63,733 nt of DNA from Mesostigma viride (lineage: Eukaryota; Streptophyta; Mesostigmatophyceae; Mesostigmatales; Mesostigmataceae): positions 896,444 to 960,176 of the forward strand of contig RPFO01000542.1 in assembly GCA_009746045.1 (NCBI GenBank), written 5' to 3'. Position 1 is the first letter of the stretch, and every line of letters starts with the position of its first letter. The position numbers were made by a program, and so were the translations under genes. The notes below the pieces were generated by a model. It was not told where the DNA came from and made no database searches. It saw only the letters and a program-made list of their open reading frames with translations. Below are positions 60,797 through 63,733 of this stretch, piece by piece.

Positions 60797-61575
60797 AGCT
60801 AGGGGTGGGCTGGCATGCACGCGTGGGTGTGGGGGTGGGCTGGCATGCATGCGTGGGTGTGGGGGTGGGCTGGCATGCACGTGTGGGTGTGGGGGTGGGC
60901 TGGCATGCATGCGTGGGTGTGGGGTTGGGCTAGCCTGCATGCGTGGGTGTGGGGGGGGGCTGGCATGCATGCGTGGGTGTGTGTGGGGGGCTAGCATGCA
61001 TGCGTAAGTGTGGGGGGGGGCTGGCATGCATGCGTGGGTGTGGGGGGGGCTGGCATGCATGCGTGGGTGTGTGTGGGGGGCTAGCATGCATGCGTAAGTG
61101 TGGGGGGGGCTGGCATGCATGCGTGGGTGTGTATGGGGGCTGGCATGCATGCGTGGGTGTGTGTGGGGGGCTAGCATGCATGCGTGGGTGTGTGGGGGGG
61201 CTGTCATGCATGCGTGGGTGTGTGTGGGGGCTGGCATCCATGCGTGGGTGTGTGGGGGGCTAGCATGCATGCGTGGGTGTGGGGGTGGGCTAGCATGCAT
61301 GCGTGGGTGTGGGGGGGGGCGGTCATGCATGCGTGGGTGTGTGGGGGGCTGGCATGCATGCGTGGGTGTGTGGGGGGGCTAGCATGCATGCGTGGGTGTG
61401 GGGGTGGGCTAGCATGCATGCGTGGGTGTGAGTGTGGGCTAGCATGCATGCGTGGGTGTGGGGGGGCTAGCATGCATGCGTGGGTGTGGGGGGGCCGGGG
61501 CCGGGGCTAGCATGCATGCGTGGGTGTGGGGGTGGGCTAGCATGCATGCGTGGGTGTGGGGGGGGCTAGCACGCC
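60797..61575 (-). repeat. 30-bp minisatellite, right arm
   Basis: This is the mirror image of 48620-49386, unit for unit as far as I can follow, including the odd CCGGCCCCGG insertion (61490-61506 versus 48680-48692) and the CTTACGCATGC variants. Confidence 0.88.
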
Positions 61576-62779
61576 CCACCCCTCCATCGGCACAGCCAGC
61601 CTTGTGAGTCTACCCTTAACAACAAGGCTGGTAGGACGACACGCCTGAGCAGCATATGTCATGCCTATCTCAGGCTAATAATGTGTGATTTTGTGCCAAC
61701 AACCAAGTTGTTCCACCCAACAACACATTATAAACCCTCTTCCAAAATGCCCAACAAGCCGGACACGTGGAGGACCACACACGCAGTATATAAAGAGAAA
61801 ATAAGCTGACTTTTTATCCAGCCAACCTGTGGCTAGCTGCTCTGGTTAGCATGACAAATGCTAACATTTACTCAGTGGGAAAGGTGAAGAGACCATTGGA
61901 ACAGCCTACCTGACGCATGTGCCACCAAAGCATTGTGTCCCGCAAAATGCACACTGCCTCCTTTCTAACAAGCACGAGCCGCTCTCTTTAGGAGACAGGT
62001 GCCAGCTCGTCAGTGTCTGGGGAAAATGATGCCGCTGCTTAGGAAGACCGCGTGAATTTCCTCGAACACAACTGTCTATAAAGCAAAAGAAATTTCAGAG
62101 AAGCATGGAAATAAAAGCATTACACCTTCCCGACAGGTTGTGGGCCACGCGCTGCAGCAAGCCAGCCACGTCACAGACGAACTTGCTTAAAAACATCCAG
62201 GAATCCAGCGATGCAGCGCCAGGACCCGCAACTTCATGGCTGCATCTGGCCGGAAAGAAGGCAAAAAGCTTACGCTCAACGAGGTAAGAAAGCAGGAAAG
62301 CGCTATCTTAGGACGTTTAATACAAGAACGTACCATAACGGGCATTTATTCGTGCCCAGGCGCACAAGAAAGGCCACCCTTTCATGGAGAGGTCGGGCGC
62401 GCATGGCGCAGGCCTAATGTTATCTTACCGCAAAATGACGGGAAAGGTAAAGATAGCAGCGGGAATTTTTACGGCTTTAGAAACATCATTAAACTAGCTT
62501 CCATTAGGACCATCAAAACTGGCAACAATCGACAATCACACCTGCAGGCATCAATTATACTTTATTCATCCCGACAGAAATTCAGGCCGGACCCCCCCTG
62601 CCGATGGTAAAGAAAAAGAGCCCGCGACATTATAGATCGCAACTATCCCACCATAAATTAGAATCAGTAACTAATTTTCTCCAAGAATCGAGCATTTTTT
62701 CTGCTTTCCGCGAGCCAGATTTGTCACGTTTCGTCTAAAAGCAGTCGCCATGGCCACTTCCGCAAGGGGTGCGCGCACC

Positions 62780-63600
62780 GTGCACCCACTTTTCACGGTA
62801 CGGAGGGTACCGCGGAATTTTTTTGGCGCGGAAAATATTCGCCGCCAAAAATTAACCATGCATGCATGCCCGTCGTCTCCAAACATTGCATTACATGCAC
62901 GTGACGGCGTGTTCCCTCGGTCATGGTGCGCGGCGGTGCCAGCTGGACTGATGTCATGCCCTCCACGTAGGCTCGTTCTACATTTCAAAACTGATCCATG
63001 GCGCATAATTAGAATTTTGGAAGGTAGAATCAGGTTCTGAAGGTTCTACATAGTAGCCTAGTAAGGGTACACTAACATGTAGCCCAGTAGTTACTAATCC
63101 TGCGATCATGACGGAATATACATGTAGTGATACTAATCGATACATGTAGTACACATGGTTGGCGCACAGAATGTTGTACAACCTGCCCTACATGTCGGAA
63201 AAACGCACACTCTGACAAAGATTGAAAATATATTGTACAACATCATCACTAACGCTACATCCGGAACTGTTCTAGTGAATAGCATTACAATGTACTCCCC
63301 CGGCAGGTGTGGGTGCCCGAGTACTTGGGAGTCTGACACGCAGTGTCGACTCCTATTGGTGCAAAAAGTCGTTTGGTGTGAAACGACTGGTCCAACCTAA
63401 AAAAATTTTGAATTTTTGCCGTGTCCAGTAACGGTCCTAGGTTGCACCCGCGGGACGTTCCGGCAGCTGTACAGAATAGATCAGAAAGATACGCCGCGGA
63501 ATGACGCCAGTGCCCGGCAAATGTGAGTCGGGAACTGAACAGTCACTACAAACGTCGAAAATCTATTGCTCCACCCCCCCAAAAAAAAGCGTTCCGGAAC
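62780..63600. other. No gene recognised; right flank of the inverted repeat
   Basis: Mixed sequence. The phrase GGAACTGTTC-TAGTGAATAGCATTAC at about 63259 recurs as GGAACTGTTCGAAGCGAATAGCACTG at 63595, which suggests a small diverged repeat of about 335 bases. No coding region is convincing. Confidence 0.35.
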
Positions 63601-63603
63601 TGT

Positions 63604-63733
63604 TCGAAGCGAATAGCACTGACAGGATCCGAACCTGCGTCCAGAGTGAGGTTGCGGAGTGAGGGAGGCCAGCCATCATGGTCCGCACACAAATCTGGCT
63701 CGGGTCCGATCCCTGTCAGTGCTCTTCGCTTCG
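63604..63733. repeat. Inverted repeat with tRNA T-arm-like ends (at window edge)
   Basis: CGAAGCGAATAGCACTGACAGG near 63604 is matched by the reverse complement of CCTGTCAGTGCTCTTCGCTTCG at the window end. The loop is about 70 bases. Each end also looks like a tRNA T-arm plus acceptor 3' half (GCAGG-TTCGGAT-CCTGT-CAGTGC read on the minus strand). A full cloverleaf does not form by eye, so I do not call a tRNA. Confidence 0.45.

Larger units (their letters stand above)
47402..62779. mobile_element. 15.4 kb inverted-repeat structure enclosing a satellite
   Basis: Outer ends share GGTGCGCGCACC (47402-47413 and 62768-62779). Inverted arms of about 2.4 kb run to about 49,840 on the left and 60,345 on the right. 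Coordinates pair with a nearly constant sum (110,181 outside, 110,187 at 49641/60546), so indels are few. Each arm contains, from outside in, about 1.2 kb of single-copy-like sequence, a 30-bp minisatellite and a 0.25 kb block also found at 19.2 kb. The first satellite units follow. No transposase, and no target-site duplication, is visible. A short ORF in the outer right arm (62236-62610) has a partly decayed mirror copy at 47517-47792. I do not know whether it is a gene. Confidence 0.85.

Noticed and set aside
62236-62610. 124-codon ORF in the right arm as a gene
   Set aside because: The mirror copy in the left arm has lost the frame in part, and no domain is recognisable. It is recorded only as part of the arm.
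47402-62779. Whole palindrome as a pure assembly foldback artefact
   Set aside because: The outer arms differ by many substitutions and small indels and the array is asymmetric, which a simple foldback read would not produce. Checking raw reads is still needed for the inner identical part.

Overview
This window looks like nuclear DNA from a eukaryote, probably of the green lineage (an alga or plant-like organism). It has spliceosomal introns with GT/AG borders, an eight-exon PSTAIRE cyclin-dependent kinase, and a very high load of transposons, satellites and simple repeats. I cannot name the species.

Layout. (1) 1-19 kb, plus strand: a run of GC-rich genes, namely the 3' end of one ORF, a MYND zinc-finger gene, a small ORF, two frameshifted zinc-knuckle ORFs, and one long multi-exon gene of unknown function (3578-18957). 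An 8.5 kb element with 27-bp terminal inverted repeats (4380-12865) splits one exon of that gene. The element carries hexanucleotide arrays, a near-perfect 0.6 kb palindrome, a GC-rich ORF and a 173-bp tandem repeat. (2) 19-23 kb: a LINE fragment and interspersed repeats. (3) 23.2-26.85 kb, minus strand: a complete CDKA-type kinase gene. (4) 29.4-30.3 kb: a 0.94 kb G/A-only tract. (5) 31-42 kb: a graveyard of LINE fragments. It includes a cleanly nested ORF1-only element with a 12-bp target-site duplication, a short TIR element and a dispersed ~0.5 kb repeat. (6) 42.2-46.3 kb, minus strand: a 1011-residue putative DDE-type transposase gene. (7) 47.4-62.8 kb: a 15.4 kb structure with inverted arms of about 2.4 kb enclosing about 10 kb of a ~70-bp satellite.

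Links between regions. The 1-18 kb gene set and the 42-46 kb transposase gene share an unusual feature. Their introns and gene spacers carry a GC palindrome module (GTTGCG, then a variable self-complementary core, then GTTTCT). In several introns the module is tandemly duplicated together with the last codons of the upstream exon. Nearly all these introns are phase 0. This suggests a common origin, possibly one family of large, intron-bearing, transposon-related genes. A diverged piece of the 15.4 kb structure also lies just downstream of the long gene, at 19.2-19.45 kb.

All identifications come from reading the sequence. No database search or folding program was run.
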